Assembly: GCA_963714255.1 (NCBI GenBank)
Contig: CAVQNU010000012.1
Location: 24,514-88,513 of the forward strand
Length of the DNA: 64,000 nt
Reading direction: 5' to 3'
Source of the DNA: Rhodovastum sp963714255
GTDB lineage: Bacteria; Pseudomonadota; Alphaproteobacteria; Acetobacterales; Acetobacteraceae
Shown here: in pieces, positions 1 through 7,749 of the stretch
Numbering within the stretch: position 1 is the first letter of the stretch
Layout: the number at the start of each line of letters is the position of its first letter
Made by a program: the position numbers and the translations under genes
The notes under the pieces: model-generated
Databases searched by the model: none
Told to the model about the DNA's origin: nothing
The model's input: only the letters and a program-made list of their open reading frames with translations

Positions 1-456
1 TTCCTGGCCAACTATACGCATGAATGGCAGGGTCTTACCGGGTCGGCGAATATGGCGAACTTCGCCAATGCGGCGGCCGGCACACCGACGAACTATGGCA
101 ACAGCTATGAACTCGATAAGGTGCAGCTGGCGGCTTCGTACTGGTTCCGCAACACCTACGGGCTGACGCTGGCGTGGCAGGGCATCTGGGGCAAGAAAAA
201 TCCGGTGCTCTATGAACCCGATCCGGTGACGGGCAGCAACAACAACAGCCCCAACAGCAGCACCTTCATCGTCGAGGCCGACTGGGTGCCGTTCGGCAAG
301 GAGGATTCCTGGCTGCGGCCGTTCGCCAACGTGAAAGTGGGCCTGCAGTACTGGGCCAACACGCAGTTCAACGGCGGCAACACGAACTACGACGGCTATG
401 GCCGCAGCGCCCCGAACAACAATACGATCTATCTGTTCGCCTGGGAGGTGTTCTGA
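1..456 (+). CDS. Outer-membrane beta-barrel protein, C-terminal part (gene starts before the window)
   Basis: The reading frame is open from base 1 to the TGA at 454-456, so only the last 151 residues are seen. They are rich in aromatic residues and alternate polar and hydrophobic residues as barrel strands do. The segment ending NYDGYGR and then NNNTIYLFAWEVF finishes on phenylalanine, the usual BAM recognition end of outer-membrane barrels. Similar C-termini occur, from memory, in barrel proteins encoded near c-type cytochromes, and two cytochrome c genes lie 1.3-2.3 kb downstream. The substrate is unknown. A plain porin is the alternative. Confidence 0.6.
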   Translation, partial: FLANYTHEWQGLTGSANMANFANAAAGTPTNYGNSYELDKVQLAASYWFRNTYGLTLAWQGIWGKKNPVLYEPDPVTGSNNNSPNSSTFIVEADWVPFGKEDSWLRPFANVKVGLQYWANTQFNGGNTNYDGYGRSAPNNNTIYLFAWEVF

Positions 457-507
457 TCCGCGCCGGAACACGCACGACACGCCGTCTTCAGTTGCATTTG
501 ACACTGC

Positions 508-533
508 TGCAGGCGACCATGGCGTCGCCTGCA
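508..533. terminator. Hairpin between the barrel gene and the hemerythrin-like gene
   Basis: TGCAGGCGAC and GTCGCCTGCA form a 10-bp perfect stem with a 6-base loop, 52 bases after the stop at 456 and 19 bases before the next start. There is no T-run, so it may be a weak terminator or an mRNA-stabilising or leader structure. Confidence 0.35.
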
Positions 534-551
534 ACCGAGGGAGGATACACC

Positions 552-1091
552 ATGCATGCCAGAATGGCCGCGCTCGCCGCGGTCTCGCTTGCCTGCGCCG
601 CCTGCTGGACCGGCCCGGCAAGCATGGCGCGCGCCGAGACCGGCCGCGAAATACCGTCATCCGTGCGCGCCGAGCACGAGGGCGTGCTGCGCTACCTGCG
701 CAATATCGCCAAGCGTAGCGGGCCGGAGGGCGCGGCGGCGCAAAAGGTGCTCAACCTCCTGGAGCCCCATATGGCCATCGAGGAGGAGATCATCCTGCCG
801 CCGCTGATCCTGCTGCCGGAGCTGGCGGCCGGCAAGGTCACGCCGGAGATGAGCTGGGCGATCGGCCTGGCGGACCAGCTCAGGGCCAAGCAGCACGACA
901 TCCTGAAGATCCACGAAGGGCTGAGCGACGCCTTCATCGGCCTGCTCGGCGCCGCCGACGACGCGGGCGACGAAAACACCGTCGCCTTCACCAAGGACCT
1001 GGCCGCCGACGACCTGGGCGACCGGGAAATCACCGAGCCGACCACGCTGCTGATCGGCAAGTTCCTGCGCGCCCGTCTGCCGGCGAAATAA
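552..1091 (+). CDS. Exported hemerythrin-like (HHE-type) protein, copy 1
   Basis: The product has 179 residues. The ATG at 552 is chosen because it follows GGGAGGA and opens a clear signal peptide (hydrophobic run AALAAVSLACAAC, likely cleavage near ARA-ET); an upstream in-frame start at 492 would bury the signal. The mature part is helical. An early EHEGVLRYL segment and then PHMAIEEEIILPPL resemble the first two metal-ligand helices of hemerythrin/HHE domains, and KQHDILKIHEGL could be the third. The last helix has D/E residues but no matching histidine, so di-iron binding is only suggested. It is a tandem paralogue of the next gene. The role is not known; oxygen, NO or iron handling in the periplasm is an inference. 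Confidence 0.55.
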   Translation: MHARMAALAAVSLACAACWTGPASMARAETGREIPSSVRAEHEGVLRYLRNIAKRSGPEGAAAQKVLNLLEPHMAIEEEIILPPLILLPELAAGKVTPEMSWAIGLADQLRAKQHDILKIHEGLSDAFIGLLGAADDAGDENTVAFTKDLAADDLGDREITEPTTLLIGKFLRARLPAK

Positions 1092-1183
1092 GCCGCATGC
1101 GCATCACCGGTCCGCGGCGTTTCCTTCACCGTCAGCCGGGGCGGCCGGCCCCGGCCGCGCCTGATTTCAACGGAGTATCCTCC

Positions 1184-1723
1184 ATGTTTGTCAGAATGGC
1201 CGCGCTTGCCGCGGTATCGCTTGCCTGCGCCGTCTGCTGGCCCGGCCCGGGCGGCGTGGCCCGCGCCCAGCCGGGGATAGACATCCCGCAATCCGAACGG
1301 GTGGAGCATGAAGGCGTGCTGGAGCGCCTGGGCGAAATCGGCAAGCGCAGCACCCCGAGTGGTCTGGCGGCCCAGAAAGTGCTGATCGTCATGGGCCCGG
1401 CTCTGGCCCACCAGGCGGAAACGGTGCTGCCGCCGCTGGTGCTGCTGCCGACGCTGGCCGACGAAGACGCCACGCCGGACATGCACTGGGCGATCGCGCT
1501 CGCCGATCGCGTCAAGGCCGAGCACGACAGCTTGCAGCGCACCCACGAAGAACTGAACAAGCTGCTCATCGCCCTGCGCAACGCCGCGGCGGCGGAGGAC
1601 GACCACAGCACGGTCGGATTCACCAACGATCTGATCGCCGACAATCAGGGCGACCAGGAGATCACCGAGCCGACGACCATTCTGATCGGCGAGTTCCTGC
1701 GCAGCCAGTTGCCGGCGAAATAA
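1184..1723 (+). CDS. Exported hemerythrin-like (HHE-type) protein, copy 2
   Basis: The product has 179 residues, exactly the length of the preceding paralogue, with a near-identical signal peptide (RMAALAAVSLACA). The start at 1184 follows CGGAG at 1171-1175. Conserved blocks shared with copy 1 are VEHEGVLERL, the H..AETVLPPLVLLP block, AEHDSLQRTHEEL and the C-terminal DQEITEPTTILIGEFLR. Copy 2 has ALAHQAET where copy 1 has HMAIEEE, so one putative ligand differs and the copies may have diverged in metal binding. The 92-base gap suggests co-transcription. Confidence 0.55.
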   Translation: MFVRMAALAAVSLACAVCWPGPGGVARAQPGIDIPQSERVEHEGVLERLGEIGKRSTPSGLAAQKVLIVMGPALAHQAETVLPPLVLLPTLADEDATPDMHWAIALADRVKAEHDSLQRTHEELNKLLIALRNAAAAEDDHSTVGFTNDLIADNQGDQEITEPTTILIGEFLRSQLPAK

Positions 1724-1724
1724 A

Positions 1725-1766
1725 ACGCCAGCGGCGCCGGCCGGATGCGGCCGGCGCCGCTGGCGT
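1725..1766. terminator. Bidirectional terminator between convergent genes
   Basis: ACGCCAGCGGCGCCGGCCG at 1725-1743 pairs perfectly with 1748-1766 (19-bp stem, 4-base loop). It fills the whole gap between the stop at 1723 (+) and the stop of the cytochrome gene on the minus strand. Confidence 0.75.
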
Positions 1767-2137
1767 CAATGGTGAAGCGTGTTGAGGAACGCGATCACGT
1801 CATGCCGCTTCTTGTCGTCCTTCAGCCCGGCATAGGTCATCCTTGTGCCGGGCACGGTAGATTGCGGCGAGGCGATCCATTTATCGAGCATCTCGTTGGT
1901 CCAGGTAAAGCCCGCTCCTTTCACCACGTCGGAGTAGTTAAAGCCCGGCATGGTTCCGGCTTTCCGGCCGACCACGCCATAGAGTGACGGACCGACCCGG
2001 TTCTTGCCCTCGTTTGCCTCGTGGCAGAGGTTGCAGATGTTTTTGAACACGGCCTTGCCGGCCTCGGCGTCTTGTGCGTGCGCCTGCAGCATCGAACCGC
2101 AGAAGAAGACACCGGCGCCGAGAAGAACTCTTTTCAT
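1766..2137 (-). CDS. Small class I cytochrome c, copy 1
   Basis: The product has 123 residues. The start at 2137 (MKRVLLGAGVFFCG...) is preferred over an upstream in-frame start because it follows AGGAG and begins a signal peptide ending AHA-Q. CNLCH is the haem-binding CXXCH, and the methionine in GTRMTYAGL is the likely sixth ligand. GPSLYGVVGRKAG and the C-terminal helix DVIAFLNTL are typical of soluble mitochondrial-type/c2 cytochromes. It should be a periplasmic one-haem electron carrier. It is a paralogue of the cytochrome at 2373-2750. The partner is unknown; the adjacent exported hemerythrin-like proteins and barrel suggest a shared periplasmic redox task. Confidence 0.9.
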   Translation of the reverse strand: MKRVLLGAGVFFCGSMLQAHAQDAEAGKAVFKNICNLCHEANEGKNRVGPSLYGVVGRKAGTMPGFNYSDVVKGAGFTWTNEMLDKWIASPQSTVPGTRMTYAGLKDDKKRHDVIAFLNTLHH

Positions 2138-2320
2138 CCTGGTCTCCTGAAATTGTGGCGGCGTGAGATTGTATCTTATGCAAAGTATATGTACAAAGTA
2201 GCATTGTCGCGAGACGGGTTTTTGTAAAGAAATTCGTAGCAGCATGACTGTCCTATGCTGCCGAAGCGATTTCCGGATTTTCCACCGTTTATTTCGTCGT
2301 TTGTGAACATATATCAGGAC

Positions 2321-2352
2321 AGCGGCGCCGGACGAACGTGTCCGGCGCCGCT
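2321..2352. terminator. Hairpin terminator after cytochrome c copy 2
   Basis: AGCGGCGCCGGAC and GTCCGGCGCCGCT form a 13-bp perfect stem with a 6-base loop, 20 bases downstream of the stop of the minus-strand gene that ends at 2373. Confidence 0.6.
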
Positions 2353-2372
2353 TGCATCAGTCGTTGCCTGGA

Positions 2373-2750
2373 TCAGTCGTGGAGTGTCTTCAGGTAGGCG
2401 ATCAGATCGCGGCGCTTCTGGGGGTCTTTGAGTCCGGTGTAGGTCATCTTGGTGCCGGGCACCATTTTCTGGGGATCTTCGTCGTAATTGAACAGCACGT
2501 CCTCGGTCCAGACAATGCCGGAATTTTTGTTGGCATCGGAGTAGGCGAAGCCCGGGACTATACCGGAATGCCGTCCAATGACGCCGTAGAGTGACGGCCC
2601 GACCCGGTTTTTGTTCTTGATGTTTTCGTGACACAGGTTACAGATTGACTTAAAAACTTTCTTGCCTGCCTCGACATCCTGTGCTTGAGCGAGCGGCGCC
2701 GCAAAGGGGAGGGAAAGGAGAAAACCGGCAACGAGAAGGGCTCGCTTCAT
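2373..2750 (-). CDS. Small class I cytochrome c, copy 2
   Basis: The product has 125 residues with a start at 2750 (MKRALLVAGFLLSLPF...), a signal peptide ending AQA-Q, haem site CNLCH and sixth-ligand methionine in GTKMTYTGL. It is close in sequence to the cytochrome at 1766-2137 (shared VGPSLYGV and MTY.GLKD blocks), so the two are tandem duplicates with separate upstream regions. The upstream region (2751-2990) is less GC-rich than the surroundings and could hold its own promoter. It is predicted to be a periplasmic one-haem electron carrier. Confidence 0.9.
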   Translation of the reverse strand: MKRALLVAGFLLSLPFAAPLAQAQDVEAGKKVFKSICNLCHENIKNKNRVGPSLYGVIGRHSGIVPGFAYSDANKNSGIVWTEDVLFNYDEDPQKMVPGTKMTYTGLKDPQKRRDLIAYLKTLHD

Positions 2751-2984
2751 GCAAGGCTCCAGCAGTGGTGATGGAAGGTATCGGCTCTTACGAAACAGTA
2801 TACACAATCGTTCGGATTAATGCGAGAAGCCATTTGAAGCTTTGCAAGACTTATCTCGCACTGCAGCAAAAACCGCCAGACGATGCTGGACCGGTTGTGG
2901 GTTTCTTTGCGTTTTTGCATGGCGGTTGCAACATAGCCGCCCGTTGCCGGAGCGGCACGAATACGCCGGGCCATGAAAATCCAA

Positions 2985-3059
2985 TACTTAAGTAACGGGG
3001 TCAAGGGGGCCACTGCCCCCTTGCGGGTCCAGGGCAGAGCGCTGGCCTTGCCTTTTTTT
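2985..3059. repeat. Two-hairpin repeat, copy 1
   Basis: Hairpin CAAGGGGGC/GCCCCCTTG at 3002-3023 is followed by CCAGGGC...GCTGG at 3029-3045 and a run of seven T at 3053-3059. It is preceded by ACTTAAGT. The repeat lies inside the 3' end of the minus-strand gene 3001-3756 and encodes its last residues. Confidence 0.8.
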
Positions 3060-3756
3060 CGCCCCGTTCGCACAATTGTCCGAAATACAGCGTGTGCAGC
3101 GGATCGTCCGTCGCCCCGCGCGCCGGCACATCAATACGCCGCCAGTCCAGTCCGCATGCGCTGAGTCGTGCCTCGAAGCCGGGCGAGCGGTCTGCCGACC
3201 AAACGGATAAAATCCCGCCCGGCACCAGTGCGCTGCACAAACGATATAATCCGTTACTGGAATAGAGCGAAGTGTTGCGCCCCAGCATGGCGGCATCCGG
3301 CCCGTTATCGACATCGAGCAGGATCGCGTCGTACGCCACCCGGCGCATCGGCGCAGTCTCCAGCAGCGTGGCCACGTCGGCGCAGCGCAACGCGACGCGC
3401 GGATCGTCGAGCGGCCGGCCGGCGAGGGCTGCGAGCGGGCCGCGGTTCCATTCCACCACCTCCGCGAATATTTCCGCCACCGTCACCCGCGCCCCGGCGG
3501 GGAGCGCATCCAGCGCGGCGCGCAGCGTGTAACCCATGCCCAGGCCGCCGATCAGCACGTGCGGCGCCCCGCCCCGTTCCGTGCCGGGCAGCCCCGCGCA
3601 GGCCAGCCGCCCCAGCATCTGTTCGGAATGGTGGGCGCGGTTGGACATCAGGTCCGAGCCGTCGCAGCGAATTTCGAACATGCCACCGCGCCTGCGCAGC
3701 ACCAGGTTCTCCCCGCCCGGCCCGCGTGCGTGCGCCAGTTCGGTCCAGGGTTCCAT
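3001..3756 (-). CDS. Spermidine-synthase-like SAM-binding protein
   Basis: The product has 251 residues. The start at 3756 (MEPWTELA) is chosen for the AAAGGAG just upstream. HVLIGGLGMGYTLRAAL is the glycine-rich SAM/dcSAM-binding loop, VTVAEIFAEVVEWNR matches the acidic residue at the end of strand 2, and YDAILLDVDNGPDA matches the spermidine/spermine synthase active-site region. Similar single-domain proteins are often annotated as spermidine synthase without proof of activity. The last 19 or so residues (from about EKKARPALCP) are encoded by the dispersed hairpin repeat, so the natural stop may have been lost when the repeat arrived. Confidence 0.7.
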   Translation of the reverse strand: MEPWTELAHARGPGGENLVLRRRGGMFEIRCDGSDLMSNRAHHSEQMLGRLACAGLPGTERGGAPHVLIGGLGMGYTLRAALDALPAGARVTVAEIFAEVVEWNRGPLAALAGRPLDDPRVALRCADVATLLETAPMRRVAYDAILLDVDNGPDAAMLGRNTSLYSSNGLYRLCSALVPGGILSVWSADRSPGFEARLSACGLDWRRIDVPARGATDDPLHTLYFGQLCERGEKKARPALCPGPARGQWPP

Positions 3757-4455
3757 GTCCGCTCCTTTCGCCCCGGTAACCCGGTGCCGCGGCGACGGCG
3801 TTGACCGGGCCGGCCCTCCATCCAATGTAAGCTCGACAGGCAATCCTGCCGGCGCGGCTGCGCAGCGGCCCGGGACGGCCGGCCGCGGAGCGGGCGCTGT
3901 TCGGACCTCTCGATCGATTAGTGTAATCCTTTTGGATGGGTCGATTAAGTTGGATTTCTCCCGCGTAGCGTGCGAGCATCACTGTTCCGTGGCGCCCAGT
4001 GGGCGCCGGGACGCACGGAACTCCGACGCATAAGAAGTCGAAGCAGGGGATGACCAATCAGGTCCGGCACGTTCGCGCCCGTGTGGGTTGTGACGAAGCA
4101 GGTCCAGCACGCGAAGGTAAATGCGACGCACCAAAGGGACGTGTTGTGTGGTCCGGCGAGGCAGGTCCTCAACCCGCCGCTCTCAATGTGGGAGGACGGC
4201 AGGCGCGGCCTGGAAATGGCTCGGCTCGACATATGCGCAACCGGCAGGTGGGTCTTCAGCGCAACATGATCGGACCGAATCACCACACACCCTGTTTTTT
4301 CACCTTTCGCGACGTAAGTTTTGGAGGAGGGTAATTCCGGCGCCTCTCCTTAAACAATCGGGGGACCTCGGCAGTGCCGGGCCGGGTCGTCCGTATCACA
4401 GACTGAAGGGGCGCGATGAGGCCGGGTACCGCCCCGATGCGTGAGGAGTTTGCGA
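3757..4455. other. Long non-coding gap upstream of prkA
   Basis: No convincing gene is seen in these 699 bases; open frames on both strands lack start signals and protein character. It should hold the divergent promoters for the minus-strand methyltransferase-like gene and the plus-strand prkA operon. A less GC-rich stretch at about 3910-3960 is the most promoter-like part. I found no good sigma-54 match. Confidence 0.4.
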
Positions 4456-6399
4456 ATGGGCGTTGATGTTCTTCGGTCGCGGTTCTCGAGCCATTTCGAG
4501 CAGCGGCGCGATTCCGAGATGACGCTGGAGGCCTATCTCCAGCAATCCCGCAGCGACCCGCGGATGTACAGCAGCGCCGCCGAGCGGCTGCTGGCGGCGA
4601 TCGGGGAAGCCGAAATCGTCGATACCTCGCGCGACCCGCGGCTGGGCCGCATCTTCGCCAACCGGACCATCCGCCGTTATCCGGCCTTCTCGGAATTCCA
4701 CGGCATGGAGGAGACGATCGAGCGCATCGTCGGCTACCTCCGCCACGCCGCCCAGGGGCTGGAAGAACGCAAGCAGATTCTTTACCTGCTCGGCCCGGTC
4801 GGCGGCGGCAAATCCTCGCTCGCCGAGCGGCTCAAGGAACTTATGGAGCACGAGCCCATCTACGTGCTCAAGGCAGGCGACGAAATCAGCCCGGTGTTCG
4901 AAAGCCCGCTGGCTTTGTTCTCCGACCCGCAGATGGCCGAGGCGCTGGAAAGCGAGTTCGCCATCCCGCGCCGCGCCATCCGCGGCCCGATCAGCCCCTG
5001 GGCGCTGAAGCGGCTGGGCGAGTTCGGCGGCGACGCGTTCCGCTTTTCCGTCATGCGCATGATGCCGAGCCGGCTGCGCCAGATCGCGGTGGCCAAGACC
5101 GAACCGGGCGACGAGAACAACCAGGACATCTCCACCCTTGTCGGCAAGGTGGACATCCGCAAGCTGGAAGCCTTCGCGCAGAACGACCCGGACGCCTACA
5201 GCTTCTCCGGCGGCCTGAACCGGGCCAACCAGGGCATGCTCGAATTCGTCGAGATGTTCAAAGCGCCGATCAAGATGCTGCATCCGCTGCTGACCGCGAC
5301 GCAGGAGGGCAATTACGTCGGCACCGAGAACATCGGCGCCCTGCCCTACCAGGGCCTGATCCTGGCGCACTCGAACGAGGCGGAGTGGCAGACGTTTAAG
5401 AACAACCGCAACAATGAGGCCTTCATCGACCGCATTTACGTCGTCAAGGTGCCATACTGCCTGCGGGTGACCGAGGAGCAGAAAATCTACCGCAAGATGC
5501 TCGAATCCTCCGAGCTGGCCGAAGCCGCCTGCGCCCCCGGCACGATCGAGATGCTGGCCCGCTTCGCCGTGCTCAGCCGGCTGAAGGACCATCCCAACTC
5601 CAACCTGTTCAGCAAGATGCGCGTCTATGACGGCGAGGCCATCAAGGAACAGGACCCGCAGGCGCGCGCGGTGCAGGAATACCGCGATGCCGCCGGCGTC
5701 GATGAAGGCATGGCCGGCATCTCCACCCGCTTCGCCTTCAAGGTGCTGTCGCAGACCTTCAACTACGACAGCACGGAAATCTCCGCCGACCCGGTACACC
5801 TGATGTTCGTGCTGGAGCGGCTGCTGCGCCAGGAGCAGTTCCCCGAGGAGGTCGAGAAGAAGCTGCTGAATTTCATCAAGTCGATGCTGGCGCCGCGTTA
5901 CGCCGAGTTCATTGGCAATGAGATCCAGAAAGCCTATTTGGAATCCTACAGCGACTACGGCCAGAACCTGTTCGAGCGCTACATCTCGCTGGCCGATGCC
6001 TGGATCGAGGACGCCGACTTCAAGGACCCCGATACCGGCACGCTGATGAGCCGCGACGAGCTGAACGCCGAACTGACCAAGATCGAAAAGCCGGCGGGCA
6101 TCGCCAACCCCAAGGATTTCCGCAACGAGGTGGTGAAGTTCGCGCTGCGGGCCAAGGCGCGCGACGGCGGGCGGATGCCGCGCTGGACCGCCTATGAGAA
6201 GATTCGCGAAGTGATCGAGCGGCGGATGTTCAGCCAGGTCGAGGATTTGCTGCCCATCATCTCCTTTGGCGCGAAAAAGGACGTCGACACCGAGCGCAAG
6301 CATGGTGACTTCATCGCCCGCATGAAGGAGCGTGGCTACACCGAGCGGCAGGTGCGCCGGTCGGTGGAATGGTTCATGCGGGTGCAGAAATCGGGGTAG
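4456..6399 (+). CDS. prkA: PrkA-type serine protein kinase
   Basis: The product has 647 residues, the usual PrkA/YeaG length. The ATG at 4456 follows GAGGAG with 7-base spacing; a GTG at 4441 is less likely. LLGPVGGGKSSLAERL at about residues 110-125 is the Walker A of the AAA-like N-terminal domain, and the C-terminal half holds the PrkA kinase region (PRWTAYEKIREVIERRMF near the end). The order prkA-yeaH-spoVR is a conserved bacterial stress and stationary-phase operon; in enterobacteria YeaG and YeaH act together in starvation responses. It is cytoplasmic. The gap to yeaH is 53 bases. Confidence 0.95.
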   Translation: MGVDVLRSRFSSHFEQRRDSEMTLEAYLQQSRSDPRMYSSAAERLLAAIGEAEIVDTSRDPRLGRIFANRTIRRYPAFSEFHGMEETIERIVGYLRHAAQGLEERKQILYLLGPVGGGKSSLAERLKELMEHEPIYVLKAGDEISPVFESPLALFSDPQMAEALESEFAIPRRAIRGPISPWALKRLGEFGGDAFRFSVMRMMPSRLRQIAVAKTEPGDENNQDISTLVGKVDIRKLEAFAQNDPDAYSFSGGLNRANQGMLEFVEMFKAPIKMLHPLLTATQEGNYVGTENIGALPYQGLILAHSNEAEWQTFKNNRNNEAFIDRIYVVKVPYCLRVTEEQKIYRKMLESSELAEAACAPGTIEMLARFAVLSRLKDHPNSNLFSKMRVYDGEAIKEQDPQARAVQEYRDAAGVDEGMAGISTRFAFKVLSQTFNYDSTEISADPVHLMFVLERLLRQEQFPEEVEKKLLNFIKSMLAPRYAEFIGNEIQKAYLESYSDYGQNLFERYISLADAWIEDADFKDPDTGTLMSRDELNAELTKIEKPAGIANPKDFRNEVVKFALRAKARDGGRMPRWTAYEKIREVIERRMFSQVEDLLPIISFGAKKDVDTERKHGDFIARMKERGYTERQVRRSVEWFMRVQKSG

Positions 6400-6452
6400 C
6401 ATCCCTCCACGCGGCCACCGGCCGCATTGAAGTGCAAGGTTCGGACACCGCC

Positions 6453-7749
6453 ATGATGATCGTCGACCGCCGCCCCAATCCCCAGGGCAAAAGCCTGCCC
6501 AACCGGCAGCGGTTCCTGGCACGGGTGAAGGCGCAGGTTCGCCGCGCGGTCGCCGACAGCATCGACCGCAGGCGGGTCTCCGATGTCAGCTCCGACGAGG
6601 AAGTGAAGGTCCGCGTCGCCGGCACCGGCGAACCCTCGTTCCGCCAGGCCGGCGGCGCGGACGGCGACTATGTGCTGCCCGGCACCGGCACGCTGAACCG
6701 CGGCGACCGCATTCCCAAGCCGCAGGGCGGCGGCGGCGGACGCGGCCGGGAGGCCGCCGATTTCGGGCGGCGGCGAGGACGCCTTCGAGTTCACCCTGAC
6801 GCGCGAGGAGTTCCTCGACTGCTTCTTCGAGGAACTGGAACTGCCGCGCCTGGCCCGCACCGAACTCGGTGAGGCCATGCTGAGCAAGCCGCGCCGGGCC
6901 GGCTATTCCATCGCCGGCCAGCCGACCGCGCTCGATGTGCGGCGCACCATGCGCAACAGCCTGGCCCGCCGGGTGGCGCTGCGCCGCCCGGACCGCGAGG
7001 AACTGGCGGCGGCCGAGCAGGAAGTGGCCGACGCGGTGGCGGAGGGCAACACCGCCCGCCTCGCCGCCGCCCGCACCGCGCTGGACCAGGTGGTCCGCCG
7101 CACCGCGCGCATTCCCTTCATCGACCCGATCGATGTCCGCTACGCCCGCCATGAGCGCGTCCGCCTGCCGGCCCAGGACGCGGTGATGTTCTGCCTGATG
7201 GACGTGTCCGGCTCGATGACCGAGCACATGAAGGGGCTGGCCAAGCGCTTCTTCATGCTGCTGCACTTGTTCCTCGAACGCAAATACGAGCGAGTGCATG
7301 TGGTGTTCATCCGCCACACCGAGCGCGCCCAGGAAGTGGACGAGGACACGTTCTTCCGCTCGCGCGAAACCGGCGGCACCGTGGTGTCGTCCGCGCTGAC
7401 CGAAATGCTGCGGGTGCAGGCCGAGCGCTTCCCGCCGAGTGCCTTCAACATCTATGTCGCCCAGGCCTCGGACGGCGACAATCTGCACGCCGACGCCGCC
7501 GCCGTGGTGGCGCTGATGGGGCGCATCCTGCCGCTGGTGCGTTACTTCGCCTATGTGGAAACCGGCCAGGGCGAGGAGGAGCGGTTCGGCATCGCCCGCG
7601 GGCTGGAAACCAGCCTGTGGGGCACCTATCGCAGCATCGCCGGCGAGGGCGCGCCGCAGCTTGCCATGCGCCGCCTGTCCGACCTGCGCAACGTCTGGGG
7701 CGTGTTCGCCGACCTGTTCCGCAAGGACCCGGCAGGGGCCGTCTCGTGA
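6453..7749 (+). CDS. yeaH: YeaH/DUF444 family protein, interrupted by an apparent frameshift
   Basis: The N-terminal part (MMIVDRRPNPQGKSLPNRQRF) reads in one frame from 6453 to about 6762. The rest (EDAFEFTLTREEF, then the VWA-like core AVMFCLMDVSGSMTEHMK with the MIDAS-type DVSGS, then QASDGDN) reads in the next frame to 7749. Removing one T from the TTT at 6761-6763 joins them as AAD-SGGGED, giving 431 residues against about 427 in E. coli YeaH. As written only fragments can be made, for example from the ATG at 6877. Sequence error is as likely as a real mutation because everything else is intact. It works with PrkA, and its stop overlaps the spoVR start (GTGA). Confidence 0.85.

Noticed and set aside
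4040..4100. Sigma-54 site upstream of prkA (GGCACGTTCGCGCC)
   Set aside because: The -12 GC element is missing at the required distance.
4396..6522. 708-residue open frame antisense to prkA
   Set aside because: High-GC codon usage keeps the opposite strand open; it covers prkA exactly, is His/Ala/Gly-rich and has no start site or domain.
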